A DNA stretch of 63,364 nucleotides from CAYRVF01 sp964427535 (GTDB taxonomy: Bacteria; Chloroflexota; Ktedonobacteria; Ktedonobacterales; JADMIN01), in contig CAYRVF010000009.1 of NCBI GenBank assembly GCA_964427535.1, positions 1 through 63,364 on the forward strand, written 5' to 3'. Within the stretch, counting starts at the first letter, position 1. Each line of letters begins with the position of its first letter. Under the pieces are notes generated by a model, which had not been told where the DNA came from, ran no database searches, and saw nothing but the letters and a program-made list of their open reading frames with translations. Positions 34,915-43,877 of this stretch are shown piece by piece. Position numbers and translations under genes: made by a program.

Positions 34915-36213
34915 ATGAAGGGGTCTTCTAGCATGCGGCACGAGCAGGAATCTTCGTCGGACGAGCAGTTGACCGAGCGCCTCGCCCGGCTCGAACAGCT
35001 CCTCACGCGCCAGCAGGCGCACCTGGAGGCGCAGGCGGCGGAGATCGCGCACCTGCGCGCCGCGATCGCCTCGGCACAGGACTCTGGAGAGGACCTGGTG
35101 CCCACAACGGTATCCGTCGAACACGTGGACCACGACGAACACGACGCGCACGCGGATCAATCCAACGGCGCAGGTCGCGCCCGGCGTGGAACGAGCCGCC
35201 GCACGCTGCTGAAGTTTGGCGGCGTGGCGGCGGCGGCCAGTGTGGCGGCGGTCGCTACGAACGTTGCCGGGAATAACGCGCCCGTCGCGCACGCAGCGGG
35301 CGTTGCCTGGCAGACCGGCACCGTCAGCGCCGATACGGAGACCATCGTGCAGCCGTCCAGCTCGAGCTACAGCGCGAACGACATGCTCCAGCTCAAGCTC
35401 GGTACGGGTAGTGTCTATAAGGCGTCCACGCTCAAGACGGCCCTCGCGGCATATGACACGACGAGCCAGAATGTCGGCGTGTACGCCTCGTCGCAGAACG
35501 GCGTCGGCGTCTACGGCGTGACGGATACCGGCACCGGCGGCAAGGGCGTCGCGCTCAACGGCACGGCGAACAGCACGGGCATTGGCGTGAGCGGGAACAG
35601 CCAGAGCGGCTTCGGCATCGTGGGTACCAGCAACACGGGAATCGGCGGTTCGTTCTCCGGTGGGCAGGCGCCGTTGCTACTCGGCTTGTCGGGCTCGGCT
35701 GGCGCGCCAACAACGGGCACGCATGCCGCCGGAGAAATCTACGCCGATGGCAACGCCAGCCTCTACGTCTGCAACGTGCCTGGGGCGTTCGGTGGCGGTG
35801 GCGCCACGCCGAGCTTCTACCGACTGTCGTCGGTGAACCTGCTCAGCTCGCCGGTGCGTCTCTTCGACACGCGCGCCGGTCAGCCCGCCGTCACGAACCT
35901 GGGTCGGGCGATTGCTCCACACGAGACATACGCGCTGACAGTCGCCGGCGGGCCAACGCCGATTCCGGCCAACGCGGTCGCGGTAATCGGTAACATCACT
36001 GTGCTTGGCCCCAGCGCCCCTGGCAACCTGATCTTTTATCCGGCAGGCACGTCAAAGCCGACGACGGCCTCGCTCACCTACGGCAGCGCGGGTCTCTACC
36101 TGGCCAACTTTACTATCGCCGGAGTCGGAAGCAATGGCCAGGTGAACATCAACGTCGACTCTGACAATGCCTATGTCAACATGGTCTTCGACTGCGTCGG
36201 CTTCATCCTGTAG
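34915..36213 (+). CDS. Tat-exported surface protein with cytoplasmic coiled coil and RLFDTR-type domain
   Basis: A protein of 432 residues with an unusual order. Residues 15-55 form a coiled coil (EQLTERLARLEQLLTRQQ), followed by a His/Asp-rich stretch (VEHVDHDEHDAH, 68-79). Only then comes a twin-arginine signal, SRRTLLKFGG with the arginines at 95-96 and a hydrophobic Ala/Val run to about 118. The exported part has GV.VYG/GIGVSG glycine-rich repeats like a beta-solenoid stalk (about 185-245). The last part is the SPVRLFDTR...VDSDNAYVNMVFDCVGF domain found in surface proteins of Actinobacteria and Chloroflexota. GGAGGGG upstream supports the start. A structural or adhesive role is likely but unproven. 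Confidence 0.8.
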   Translation: MKGSSSMRHEQESSSDEQLTERLARLEQLLTRQQAHLEAQAAEIAHLRAAIASAQDSGEDLVPTTVSVEHVDHDEHDAHADQSNGAGRARRGTSRRTLLKFGGVAAAASVAAVATNVAGNNAPVAHAAGVAWQTGTVSADTETIVQPSSSSYSANDMLQLKLGTGSVYKASTLKTALAAYDTTSQNVGVYASSQNGVGVYGVTDTGTGGKGVALNGTANSTGIGVSGNSQSGFGIVGTSNTGIGGSFSGGQAPLLLGLSGSAGAPTTGTHAAGEIYADGNASLYVCNVPGAFGGGGATPSFYRLSSVNLLSSPVRLFDTRAGQPAVTNLGRAIAPHETYALTVAGGPTPIPANAVAVIGNITVLGPSAPGNLIFYPAGTSKPTTASLTYGSAGLYLANFTIAGVGSNGQVNINVDSDNAYVNMVFDCVGFIL

Positions 36214-36350
36214 CGTAAAGACCTCGCGCTGCGTGTCGTGCTCGTGCGGGCATCCACGAACGGTGTCCGCACTCGCCGTCGCTGGCATGAGGCGTGCTGG
36301 GTCGGAGTCAGGGGACTACTGTCATTTCACCGGAAGCGAAGGAGACGCAG

Positions 36351-36563
36351 ATGGCTGACGACGACAATGTGGTGCCAGGAAGCAGAGCGGGCCAGGGCGA
36401 TCGGGATGTGGACCCGTCGCTTGACGAGGCGCGCGACCGCCCTGACGAGATACGCGCCTCGGGCCATACGGACATGCCAGACTTCGTCAGCGGTCCGGAT
36501 TACACAGGCGAAATACCGCGCGATGACTCTGGACGCGCCGGGGGTGATGTCTCGGAGTCGTAG
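36351..36563 (+). CDS. small acidic hydrophilic protein
   Basis: A protein of 70 residues rich in Asp, Gly and Arg, with no hydrophobic core (MADDDNVVPGSRAGQGDRDV, SLDEARDRPDEIRASGH). It is probably disordered. GAAGGAGACGCAG right before the ATG is a good ribosome site. It follows the Tat-exported protein on the same strand by 137 bases. Composition recalls stress-type hydrophilic proteins, but no family is recognised. Confidence 0.5.
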   Translation: MADDDNVVPGSRAGQGDRDVDPSLDEARDRPDEIRASGHTDMPDFVSGPDYTGEIPRDDSGRAGGDVSES

Positions 36564-36729
36564 CTGAGGGCACTTCCATTCCACGCGCACCGTCCCCACA
36601 GCGATGCGCTACATGGCGGCCGCGAGTCTTCGCGACATCTGGCTGGCAAGCACCCGGCCTGGAGTCGCGGGACGCGCGAGCCGCCGCCGTCTGTCTTCCG
36701 GCTCTCGCCACCTGGGGCTACTACGACTA

Positions 36730-37068
36730 CTACGATGGATACTGCCTGAGGAAGCGGAACCCCATCCACACGATGGCGAGGACGCCCGCTACCAGTCCGC
36801 CAGTGCAGGCCATCGCATAGGCGAATGGGTCGATGCCAGGGACGAACCACAGCGCCACCGCGAGCGTGATCTCCAGCACACCGAACGCGAAGAGGAGACG
36901 CCCCGTGTAGGCGTTGACAGGATACCAGAGCTCAGGATTCGAGACGGTTCTGGATGTGCGGAAGCCGTACAGGCCATTTGTCGGAATACGCCCAAGCATT
37001 AACGGAACGGACAGCACCAGAAACAACACGCCGAGCCCAACGAACAGCGCGAGATTGCCGTTCACCAT
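36730..37068 (-). CDS. SdpI/YhfL family membrane protein
   Basis: A protein of 112 residues with three membrane helices. The first helix is followed by the family motif IPTNGLYGFRTSRTVSNPELWYPVNAYTGRLL, matching the SdpI pattern G.R...T..N...W...N...G. In Bacillus, SdpI gives immunity to the SdpC toxin and controls the SdpR repressor. No sdpABC toxin genes are near, so an orphan immunity or envelope role is likely. The ATG at 37068 has GAGGAG five bases upstream. Confidence 0.85.
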   Translation of the reverse strand: MVNGNLALFVGLGVLFLVLSVPLMLGRIPTNGLYGFRTSRTVSNPELWYPVNAYTGRLLFAFGVLEITLAVALWFVPGIDPFAYAMACTGGLVAGVLAIVWMGFRFLRQYPS

Positions 37069-37083
37069 CACATCTCCTCACAC

Positions 37084-37110
37084 GTATACGGACTGTGTGG
37101 TATACGGACT
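37084..37110 (-). promoter_or_regulatory. paired direct repeat upstream of the SdpI-like gene
   Basis: GTATACGGACT occurs at 37084-37094 and 37100-37110, a 16-base period, just above the ribosome site of the SdpI-like gene. The spacing is about 1.5 helical turns. The position suits an operator. Confidence 0.45.
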
Positions 37111-37144
37111 TTCGTTGCTGACGGTTGCCATGCGCACGGTTGCG

Positions 37145-37912
37145 CTAGCCGTTCTCTGCGCCCTCGTCGGCGGTGCCCTTGTCGGGCTGGTCGCTCACCT
37201 TCGAGACCGGCGATCCCTTCTCGCGCAGGAAGATCGAGAAGAACGCGAGCATCGCGGTCGAGAAGAAGCCGGCCTCCCAGTTGCGCGTGGACTGCAGCCA
37301 GAAGGTGTTGCTCGTCATGTAGCCGAGGATCGTGACGGGGTGCTCGTGCTGCTGGACAAGCGTGCTGTTATACGACCCCAGACCCGCCGTGGCATGCACC
37401 GTGACCGCTGCCAGGAACAGCAGCAGAAACGCGAGCGCGATCGAGTGCAGATACACCCAGCGGACCGGCCCGCCGACCTTGAGGGGCCAGGGTGCGTCCT
37501 TGCGCTGCCGCGCTTCCTGCGGACGTGGCACTTTGTCGGTCTTCTCTGGGTGCGTCTTGTCGGGGTTGCGCGATTCTTTGGCCCCGCGCTCGTGCAGGAA
37601 TGACGTGAAGATCACGTACGCGGTGAGCGGCAGGAACTCGCCCTCCCAGTTCTCCCCGACGGTCTCAAGAAAGCTGTTGCTGACGAGGTAGCTGAGATAC
37701 GACTGCAGGCCGTTCTGCTGATTCGGCGATTGGTTACGATAGCCGGTGATGCTCTGCACCATCAGGCTCAGCGCGAACAGCAGCAACATCGCCGCTGTGA
37801 TCTGATGATGTGCCACCACACGCAAGGGACGGGGCAGCCGCCGCGCCGGGACCTTCTCTCTCTGCTGCGTCTCAGGGCGCGAGTCAGCGCTCGCCTGTTG
37901 CGTCTGCGACAT
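37145..37912 (-). CDS. DUF6766 family membrane protein
   Basis: A protein of 255 residues with four hydrophobic helices in two similar halves. Each half pairs a helix (LLLFALSLMVQSITGY; ALAFLLLFLAAVTVHATAG) with a later ENWEGEFLPLTAYVIFTSFL or RNWEAGFFSTAMLAFFSIFL segment. The repeated NWE motif suggests an internal duplication. This matches proteins catalogued as DUF6766, whose function is unknown. A basic, Pro-rich linker with ESRNPDKT separates the halves. The next gene downstream on this strand encodes the SdpI-like protein, 76 bases away. Confidence 0.8.
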   Translation of the reverse strand: MSQTQQASADSRPETQQREKVPARRLPRPLRVVAHHQITAAMLLLFALSLMVQSITGYRNQSPNQQNGLQSYLSYLVSNSFLETVGENWEGEFLPLTAYVIFTSFLHERGAKESRNPDKTHPEKTDKVPRPQEARQRKDAPWPLKVGGPVRWVYLHSIALAFLLLFLAAVTVHATAGLGSYNSTLVQQHEHPVTILGYMTSNTFWLQSTRNWEAGFFSTAMLAFFSIFLREKGSPVSKVSDQPDKGTADEGAENG

Positions 37913-38079
37913 TCTCCGTCTCCGCGTTGTCCGATGTGGCGCTCCTGTGCGTCAGCTACGCCTCAGCCAGAGGGCCTTTGTGTGTTCCGGACAAGCGCAC
38001 GTCCTGTGCCAGCGCGACGGATCGAGAAAATGTCTGGCGTCAGCGGACAGGCGAGCCAGCACTGCTCTCGTAGGTCGGA

Positions 38080-38562
38080 TCAGGCGTTCTCGGCGAGGGA
38101 GTGTCCCTGACGCGCGCGCTCGTCGAGCTGGTGGAGCTCCTGCTCGTAGATACGCCGCATCACTCGCGCGACCGGCGGCACCATCACGCGCTCGATGGCG
38201 CCCGCCAGGCCGCGCCGCCCCTCCAGGTCCGTCGTGATGTCGACCTGCGTACGCACACCACCATCGAGCGGCGTGAGCGTGAATGTCGTGACGCCGCTGC
38301 CCTCCACGTCCGACTCGACGAGCACGCGGCCGGGCTCCGGCGTGCTGACGCGCTGGTGCGCATGGCGGGTTGTGCCGGCCACGCGAAACGTGAACCGCAT
38401 GACGGTGCCCGCACCCTGTCCGCCCGACTCGACGGCGAAATCGCTGAAGTAGGGTTTGGGCAGGATGCTCGGGTGGCCGTCGTGGTAGTCAGTCAGGATG
38501 TCCCACACGACATCTGGCGGCGCCGCAATGACCCCTGAGCCGTCGAAGTGTATCTTCGCCAT
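38080..38562 (-). CDS. SRPBCC (START-like) family protein
   Basis: A protein of 160 residues with the polyketide cyclase/Bet v1-like pattern. It opens FDGSGVIAAPPDVVWDILTDYHDGHPSILPKPYFSDFAVESGG and ends in a long amphipathic helix (GAIERVMVPPVARVMRRIYEQELHQLDERA). The fold forms a hydrophobic cavity for lipids or other small molecules. The ligand is unknown. ATG at 38562 is chosen for the GAGGAG site upstream; the open frame extends to 38598. Confidence 0.85.
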   Translation of the reverse strand: MAKIHFDGSGVIAAPPDVVWDILTDYHDGHPSILPKPYFSDFAVESGGQGAGTVMRFTFRVAGTTRHAHQRVSTPEPGRVLVESDVEGSGVTTFTLTPLDGGVRTQVDITTDLEGRRGLAGAIERVMVPPVARVMRRIYEQELHQLDERARQGHSLAENA

Positions 38563-38695
38563 GTGCCGCAGCTCCTCGCTCTGGTAGACCGCTCTCAACT
38601 GCTTCTACCATACATACGTCACGGGGAAGCAGTCGGTCGCAATACCTGGCCGCTCCCCAGTGAGGTCAGCCGCGACGCGGGTACTGGCACAGATC

Positions 38696-39883
38696 TCAGT
38701 CGCGCCGCAGGAACTCGATCGCGACGCGGCTCAGCAGCTCCGCGCCGATGGGGAGGCAGGCTTCGTCGAAGTCGAAGTACGGGCTGTGATGCGGTGCCGC
38801 GAGGTTGCGCTCGGGAGCGCCAGAGCCAACATACGCGAAGCAGCCGGGTACGGCGAGGAGGAAGTAGCTCATGTCTTCCGCGCCCATGATCGGCCGCGAC
38901 CCCTCCACCTGCTCCGGCGGGACGACCTGCCGCGCGATGGAGCGCACGAACTCCGTCATGGCCGGGTCGTTGGCGGTGACCGGGTAGCCGTGGCGGATCT
39001 CCACCTCGCAGGTCGCGCGGTGTGCGGTGGCGATGCTGGTCGCCACCTCGCGCACGCGCTGGGCGACGAACGCGCGTGTCTTCTCGTCGAGGGTGCGGAT
39101 CGTGCCGGCCAACTCGGCACGCGGCGCGATGATGTTGTGCCGGTAGCCCGCGTTGAAGACGCCGATAGAGACGACCGCGGGCTCCAGTGGATCGACCTCG
39201 CGGCTTACGATGCGCTGTAGCTCGTTCACGATGGCCGCGCCGATGGTGACGGCATCCACCGTCTGGTGTGGATACCCGCCATGCCCGCCATTGCCCTCGA
39301 TATGGATGTAGACCTCGTCGGAGCTCGCCTGCACGGGCCCCTCCTGCACGATGATCTTGCCGACGGCATCGTCGTTCGAGAGGTGCAGGCCGAACGCCGC
39401 GTCGACGTGCGGGTTCTCCAGCACGCCTGCCGCGATCATCGGCTGTGCGCCGCCGGGGCCTTCCTCCGCGGGCTGGAAGAGCAGCTTCACCGTGCCGCGC
39501 AGCTCGTCGCGGTGTCGCATCAGCACCTCCGCGACGGCCAGTAGAATGGCGGTATGCCCGTCGTGCCCGCATGCATGGTGGACGCCGTGCCGTTGCGAGG
39601 CATAGGGGGCGCCGGTTTCTTCGACCAGCGGGAGGGCGTCCATGTCGGCGCGCAGCAGCACGCAGCGCCCCTCGACCGGCCCAGAGATCAGTCCAACCAC
39701 GCCGGTGCCCGCGATGCCCGTCCGCGGTTCGATGCCCAGCGAGCGCAGGCGGTCCGCGACGTAGGCGGCGGTCTCGTGTTCCTCGAAGCCCAGCTCAGGA
39801 TGCGCGTGGAAGTGCCGCCGGTCGGCGACGAGCTGATCTGTCAGTGACGCAACCTCGTCGTGCAGGGTCCCTACGTCGAGCAT
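38696..39883 (-). CDS. M20 family amidohydrolase (N-acyl amino acid or hippurate hydrolase type)
   Basis: A metal-dependent hydrolase of 395 residues. Typical blocks are RRHFHAHPELGFEEHETAAYV, RADMDALP, HHACGHDGHTAILL (metal His and Asp), LFQPAEEGPGGA (catalytic Glu pair), GNGGHGGYPHQTVDAV, the dimerisation-lid entry, and MGAEDMSYFL near the end. Enzymes of this type remove acyl groups from amino acids or cleave related amides; the substrate cannot be fixed. ATG at 39883 has AGAGGA just upstream, and the product begins at the normal family N-terminus. Confidence 0.93.
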   Translation of the reverse strand: MLDVGTLHDEVASLTDQLVADRRHFHAHPELGFEEHETAAYVADRLRSLGIEPRTGIAGTGVVGLISGPVEGRCVLLRADMDALPLVEETGAPYASQRHGVHHACGHDGHTAILLAVAEVLMRHRDELRGTVKLLFQPAEEGPGGAQPMIAAGVLENPHVDAAFGLHLSNDDAVGKIIVQEGPVQASSDEVYIHIEGNGGHGGYPHQTVDAVTIGAAIVNELQRIVSREVDPLEPAVVSIGVFNAGYRHNIIAPRAELAGTIRTLDEKTRAFVAQRVREVATSIATAHRATCEVEIRHGYPVTANDPAMTEFVRSIARQVVPPEQVEGSRPIMGAEDMSYFLLAVPGCFAYVGSGAPERNLAAPHHSPYFDFDEACLPIGAELLSRVAIEFLRRD

Positions 39884-40133
39884 GTCTATCCTCTTCTGTC
39901 TTGCCGCAGTCATGCTGGGAATGCGTGCCAGTGCCCGCTGCAGCCGGCCTCTTCGTGTTCCCAAAGGCTACCTCAGAACAATTCACGTGGCAACGAGCGG
40001 GCGGTATCCGCTGCCACGGTCGGGATAACAGCACCAGAAGGAGTTTGCGAACAAACGCGCCACGCGTTACTCCCGGCGGTCTCGCGCATTGCACATTCCA
40101 GAGGCGAGTGCCGATGGGGAGAGAGTGTGCGGC

Positions 40134-41381
40134 ATGAACGAGGGGACACATCCTGGTCGGGGGTGGCTCGGGAAGGCCGTTCTCTACGCCCTGCTCGCCG
40201 TCGCGCTGGGATACTGGGTGATCGTCGCGGCCTTCTCTGTTCAGCTACTGCCGCTGCATGGCTCCGATTTCGGCATCTACTACGCCGCTGCTGAGGTGTT
40301 GCGCTACACACCCGCTGCCGACCTCTACGCGTGGGAGCCGCTGGCCGCGGTCACACGAGCGCACGGCGGCTGCGCGCTTTGGCCACACGTGCTCTACGTC
40401 TACCCGCCGCTGCTGGCCCTCCTGCTCGTGCCGCTGACCGCGCTGCCCTGTGGTGCGGCGACAGTGACCTGGCACCTCGTGAACGTGGGGCTATGGGCGC
40501 TCGCGACAGTGCTGCTGGTCGAGTGGGTGCGCAGACGATGGGCGCAGGAGCACACACTGCTGGCGACCGCGCTGGTTGTGGCGGCATCTGCATTCTCGTG
40601 GCCGCTGCTCTACGGCTTCTGGCTGGGACAGGTGCATGTGCTCGTGCTCGCGGGTATGATCGCTGCGCTCTGGCTTGATGATCGGGGCCACCCGATGCTC
40701 GCGGGCATCCTGCTGGCGTTGGTGGCGCTGCTCAAGCTGTTTCCGGCCCTCCTGGTCGTCTACTATCTGCTGCGCGGACGCTGGCGCATTGTGGCGGGAG
40801 CCACGCTTGGCGCTGCGGCGCTCGTCGGGCTGATGCTGGCTGTCGTGAGCCCAGATGAGGTGCTGCGCAGCGTGCAGGCGATGCGCGCCGCGGTGGCCAC
40901 GCAGATTAACCCAGGACTGAACGAATCGCTGGCAACCCTGCTGCCGTTTGGAGGGGCCGCGCTCTCGGTACTCGTCGGCATGTGCTGGCTCGCTGGGTTG
41001 CTCTGGCTGCGTGGGCGCGGCAACAGCGCGCTGGGGTTCGCATGGACGCTCTGCACGATGCTGCTCGTCTCGCCGCTGATCTGGTCGTTCTACTGGGCCT
41101 GGCTCGTGCCGGCCTTCGCGCTCTGCCTGGGAGCGCTGCGACCCTCCCGGGACAGGTGGTGGATAGCAGTGCTCGTCGTGGTCGTGATCCCTTTCTCGTT
41201 CCCACTGCCCATGCTGCTGCGGCCGTTAGCCGCACTCGCGCTGTGGGGAATCTGTGGATGGTTGCTGCTACGGAGCGCTGCTCGCACGGTGACGCCGCGG
41301 ATGTCTGACGAGCACGCCGTCGAATCGATCGCTGTGTCGTCTGGTCTGCCGACTGGCATGAGAGGCGCGCACCCAGCATGA
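40134..41381 (+). CDS. GT87 family membrane glycosyltransferase
   Basis: A protein of 415 residues with about ten membrane helices. The first outer loop contains HGSDFGIYYAAAEVLR, the Asp-bearing motif of GT87 (DUF2029, PimE-like) polyprenyl-phosphate-mannose dependent transferases. The later LALVALLKLFPALLVVYYLLRGRW is also typical. It would add a sugar, often mannose, to a lipid or glycan outside the membrane. The downstream minus-strand GT2 gene encodes a polyprenyl-phosphate sugar synthase that could make its donor. GGGGAGAG precedes the chosen ATG. Confidence 0.85.
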   Translation: MNEGTHPGRGWLGKAVLYALLAVALGYWVIVAAFSVQLLPLHGSDFGIYYAAAEVLRYTPAADLYAWEPLAAVTRAHGGCALWPHVLYVYPPLLALLLVPLTALPCGAATVTWHLVNVGLWALATVLLVEWVRRRWAQEHTLLATALVVAASAFSWPLLYGFWLGQVHVLVLAGMIAALWLDDRGHPMLAGILLALVALLKLFPALLVVYYLLRGRWRIVAGATLGAAALVGLMLAVVSPDEVLRSVQAMRAAVATQINPGLNESLATLLPFGGAALSVLVGMCWLAGLLWLRGRGNSALGFAWTLCTMLLVSPLIWSFYWAWLVPAFALCLGALRPSRDRWWIAVLVVVVIPFSFPLPMLLRPLAALALWGICGWLLLRSAARTVTPRMSDEHAVESIAVSSGLPTGMRGAHPA

Positions 41382-41681
41382 AACATCTGAGCCGAGCTAA
41401 TGCTCCACTGGTTGTGCCGCTTCCAGAACGCATCCGCTCCGCAACCGGGGTGCGGGGCCTCATCCCCCGGCCCCCTTCACCTTGCGAGGGGAAGAGGGAG
41501 CACCATCCGTCGCCTTCGGGCGATATGCCCACTAAGCGACCTCCCCTTTCCCTGCGGGGAGAGGGGCCGGGGGTGAGGCTCCTCCATCCTCGCCAAAGGC
41601 GACGCGCGCCCTCTGCCACCAATGTCTGCCTCAGTGCCCCTCCGTTCAAGGGGAGGCGGCAGGGGGAGAGGTTCTGCCTGT
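41382..41681. other. repeat-filled convergent gap
   Basis: 300 bases between the ends of the GT87 and GT2 genes. Apart from the cluster of palindromic repeats at 41461-41678 nothing is seen. Confidence 0.6.
41461..41678. repeat. cluster of three GC-rich palindromic repeats
   Basis: Three C-rich/G-rich hairpin units lie at about 41461-41500, 41540-41582 and 41636-41678. The last ends GGGGGAGAGGTTCTGCCTG, the reverse complement of the family start GGCAGAACCT. They lie between convergent genes and may also help to end transcription. Confidence 0.75.
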
Positions 41682-42518
41682 CTAGCGAGCGCGCGGCGGG
41701 AGTTTAGTGGGGATCGGCTCGCGTACAGGCGCCACGTCCGGACGCGTGGCGAGCGGGCGCGGCGGATAGCGCCCACGCAGGCCATTGAGGCGGATGGTCA
41801 GCACGTCGCGCAGCATGGTGAGTGTATCGCGCACCGCATGCACCTGGCTGCCGGGCATGTAGTACCACGTGATGGGCACCTCGCGCACGCGATAGCCGCG
41901 CAGCCGCGCGATGTAGAGGAGCTCGGCGTCGAAGCCCCAGCCGGTCACGGTCTGCCGCGCGCAGAGCTCGGTCGCGACGGCACGATGCAGGCACTTGAAG
42001 CCACACTGGGAATCCTGGATGCCGGGCAGCAGCAGCAGCCGCACGACGGCGTTGAAGACGCGGCCCATGATGTGCCGGTATGCGGGTTCGCCGATGCGCC
42101 GCGCGCCGGGCGCCTCGCGTGAGCCGATGGCGATGTCGTCGTCGCCCAGTGCCTCGACGGTGAAGCGGTCGAACTCTTCGGCAGGCATGGAGAAATCGGC
42201 GTCGGCGAGCGCGATGAATGTGCCCCGCGCCGCGAGCATCCCCGCGCGCACGGCGCCCCCCTTGCCCAGATGCGCGCAGCGGAGGAGCCGCACCGCCGGC
42301 CAGCGTGCATGCCAGTCCGCCACGATCTGCGCCGTGTCGTCGGTGCTACCGTCGTCGACGACAATGACTTCGTGCGAGCACTCGTGCCGTGCCAGATAGG
42401 AGCGCAGCTTGGTCAGGCTCTCGGGCAGCCGCTGGGCCTCGTTGTACGCCGGAATAACGACCGAGACGTCGATCCCGCTGGGGTCGCCGGTGCTCTCTCC
42501 CACGACTGCACGCTCCAC
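41682..42518 (-). CDS. GT2 polyprenyl-phosphate glucosyltransferase-like protein
   Basis: A protein of about 278 residues in the dolichyl-phosphate beta-glucosyltransferase (ALG5-like) group. Signatures are VSVVIPAYNEAQRLPESL, VIVVDDGSTDDT, GKGGAVRAGMLAARG, the DxD-type FIALADADFSMP, DSQCGFKCLHR and WGFDAELLYIARLRGYRVREVPITWYY. It would load a sugar from a nucleotide donor onto a lipid phosphate at the cytoplasmic face. The start is uncertain: GTG codons at 42518 and 42503 are both plausible, and the frame stays open to 42638 without conserved content. Its neighbour, the GT87 enzyme, may use the product. Confidence 0.88.
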   Translation of the reverse strand: MERAVVGESTGDPSGIDVSVVIPAYNEAQRLPESLTKLRSYLARHECSHEVIVVDDGSTDDTAQIVADWHARWPAVRLLRCAHLGKGGAVRAGMLAARGTFIALADADFSMPAEEFDRFTVEALGDDDIAIGSREAPGARRIGEPAYRHIMGRVFNAVVRLLLLPGIQDSQCGFKCLHRAVATELCARQTVTGWGFDAELLYIARLRGYRVREVPITWYYMPGSQVHAVRDTLTMLRDVLTIRLNGLRGRYPPRPLATRPDVAPVREPIPTKLPPRAR

Positions 42519-42825
42519 TGGTCTTCGATGCCTCGTCCGATACGGCGGCGGGCCGCATATCCAACTGGGGCCATCACCCCGCTCCTGCCAGCATTCTACC
42601 GCAGCAATCCGCACTCGGCGTTCGCCGTGCGCATCCAAATGTCCTATTTGGCCGTGAAGTGCGCGTATTGTGTAACAGGCGCACCAATTGTCGCCGGGAG
42701 AGCGGGCGCGGCGGACTCGACGTGAGTGCGGCGATGATTCCGTAAATCAACTCGACAATTCCGTGAAACATTTCACCGGAGGATGTGCTCCTACTGCTGT
42801 CTCACATGACGTGAGGCACACATGA
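42519..42825. other. divergent region between the GT2 and desaturase genes
   Basis: 307 bases with no gene. It contains the GTGAAA/TTTCAC palindrome listed next. The right half is relatively AT-rich, as expected for promoters. Confidence 0.5.
42763..42776 (+). promoter_or_regulatory. palindromic operator candidate upstream of the desaturase
   Basis: GTGAAACATTTCAC is a perfect 6-2-6 inverted repeat 49 bases before the desaturase start codon. The position fits control by a lipid-responsive repressor. No regulator gene is adjacent. Confidence 0.4.
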
Positions 42826-43803
42826 GTGGAGATCTTGTTGCTTCCAAACCCAGCGTACGTGCAGACTCCCCAAAGGTTGCGCGCACGCCTCTACAGTGCC
42901 TTGTATAAAGCCGTTGTCCTCCTCGTCGTGGTTGTGCCGCTGGTCGCGACTATCGTGGCGATTCGTGCGCTGTGGCAAAGGGCCGTCCACCCTCTCGACC
43001 TGATCGTGCTCGTGGTGATGTACTCTCTGATCGCCTTCGGGGTGACGGTTGGCTTCCACCGGATGCTGACTCATCGCAGCTTTCGATCACATCCCGTGGT
43101 GAAAACGATCCTGCTGATTCTGGGCTCGATGGCGTTTGAGGGACCCGCGATCGATTGGGCCGCCACGCACATCAAGCACCATGCCCGCGCCGACCGCGAG
43201 GGCGACCCGCACAGCCCCGTGGATGGCTTCTTCCACGCGCACCTTGGCTGGGTCTTCCGCGATGGCGATGCCGACCCCGCCGTCTACTGCCGTCACCTGT
43301 TGAATGACCGCATCGTGATGTTCGTCAGCAAGACGTTTCTCCTCTGGGCAGTGCTCTCGCTGGCGATCCCGTTCGCGGTTGGCTTTCTCGTCGGCGGCTG
43401 GGCACTCGCGTGGACATGCCTCCTCTGGGGTGGTCTGGTGCGGATGTTCCTGACCCATCACGTCACATGGAGCGTGAACTCGGTGTGCCATACGTTCGGC
43501 AAGCGCGAGTACGAGACACCCGACCGCAGCCGCAATGAGTGGATTGTCGGTATGCTCGCGTTCGGCGAAGGCTGGCACAACAACCACCACGCATTTCCGC
43601 GCTCGGCCTTCCATGGCCTGCACTGGTGGCAGTTTGATTTCTCCGGCTACCTCATCTGGACACTGGAGCGGCTCAAGCTCGCGGGCGATGTCTACCGTGT
43701 TCCACCTGCGCTGCTGGCCCGGCACGCCATTCCGAGCGAGGCCAGCCAGAGCGACACAAGCGCCGATAACATCGCGGAGACGGTGTCGGAGCGCGCCTCG
43801 TAA
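42826..43803 (+). CDS. membrane fatty-acid desaturase (acyl-CoA delta-9 type)
   Basis: A di-iron membrane enzyme of 325 residues. All three histidine boxes are present: HRMLTH, HIKHH and HNNHH (GEGWHNNHHAFPRSA). Hydrophobic helices lie on both sides of the first two boxes. The pattern VTVGFHRMLTHRSF and AIDWAATHIKHHARADREGDPHSP matches the stearoyl-CoA desaturase-like group. It would place a double bond in acyl chains to adjust membrane fluidity. GTG at 42826 is used; the ribosome site is weak. Confidence 0.93.
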   Translation: MEILLLPNPAYVQTPQRLRARLYSALYKAVVLLVVVVPLVATIVAIRALWQRAVHPLDLIVLVVMYSLIAFGVTVGFHRMLTHRSFRSHPVVKTILLILGSMAFEGPAIDWAATHIKHHARADREGDPHSPVDGFFHAHLGWVFRDGDADPAVYCRHLLNDRIVMFVSKTFLLWAVLSLAIPFAVGFLVGGWALAWTCLLWGGLVRMFLTHHVTWSVNSVCHTFGKREYETPDRSRNEWIVGMLAFGEGWHNNHHAFPRSAFHGLHWWQFDFSGYLIWTLERLKLAGDVYRVPPALLARHAIPSEASQSDTSADNIAETVSERAS

Positions 43804-43814
43804 GAGCGATGCGG

Positions 43815-43860
43815 CCCCCTCTCCCAGCCTCTCCCCCACCTGACGGCGGGAGAGGGGAGG
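43815..43860. terminator. palindromic repeat acting as probable bidirectional terminator
   Basis: CCCCCTCTCCC (43815-43825) can pair with GGGAGAGGGG (43848-43857). It lies between the convergent desaturase and DadA-like genes, 11 bases after the former and 17 before the end of the latter. It resembles the dispersed repeat family but lacks the GCAGAACC arm. Confidence 0.5.
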
Positions 43861-43877
43861 GCGTGCTGCCATAGGAT

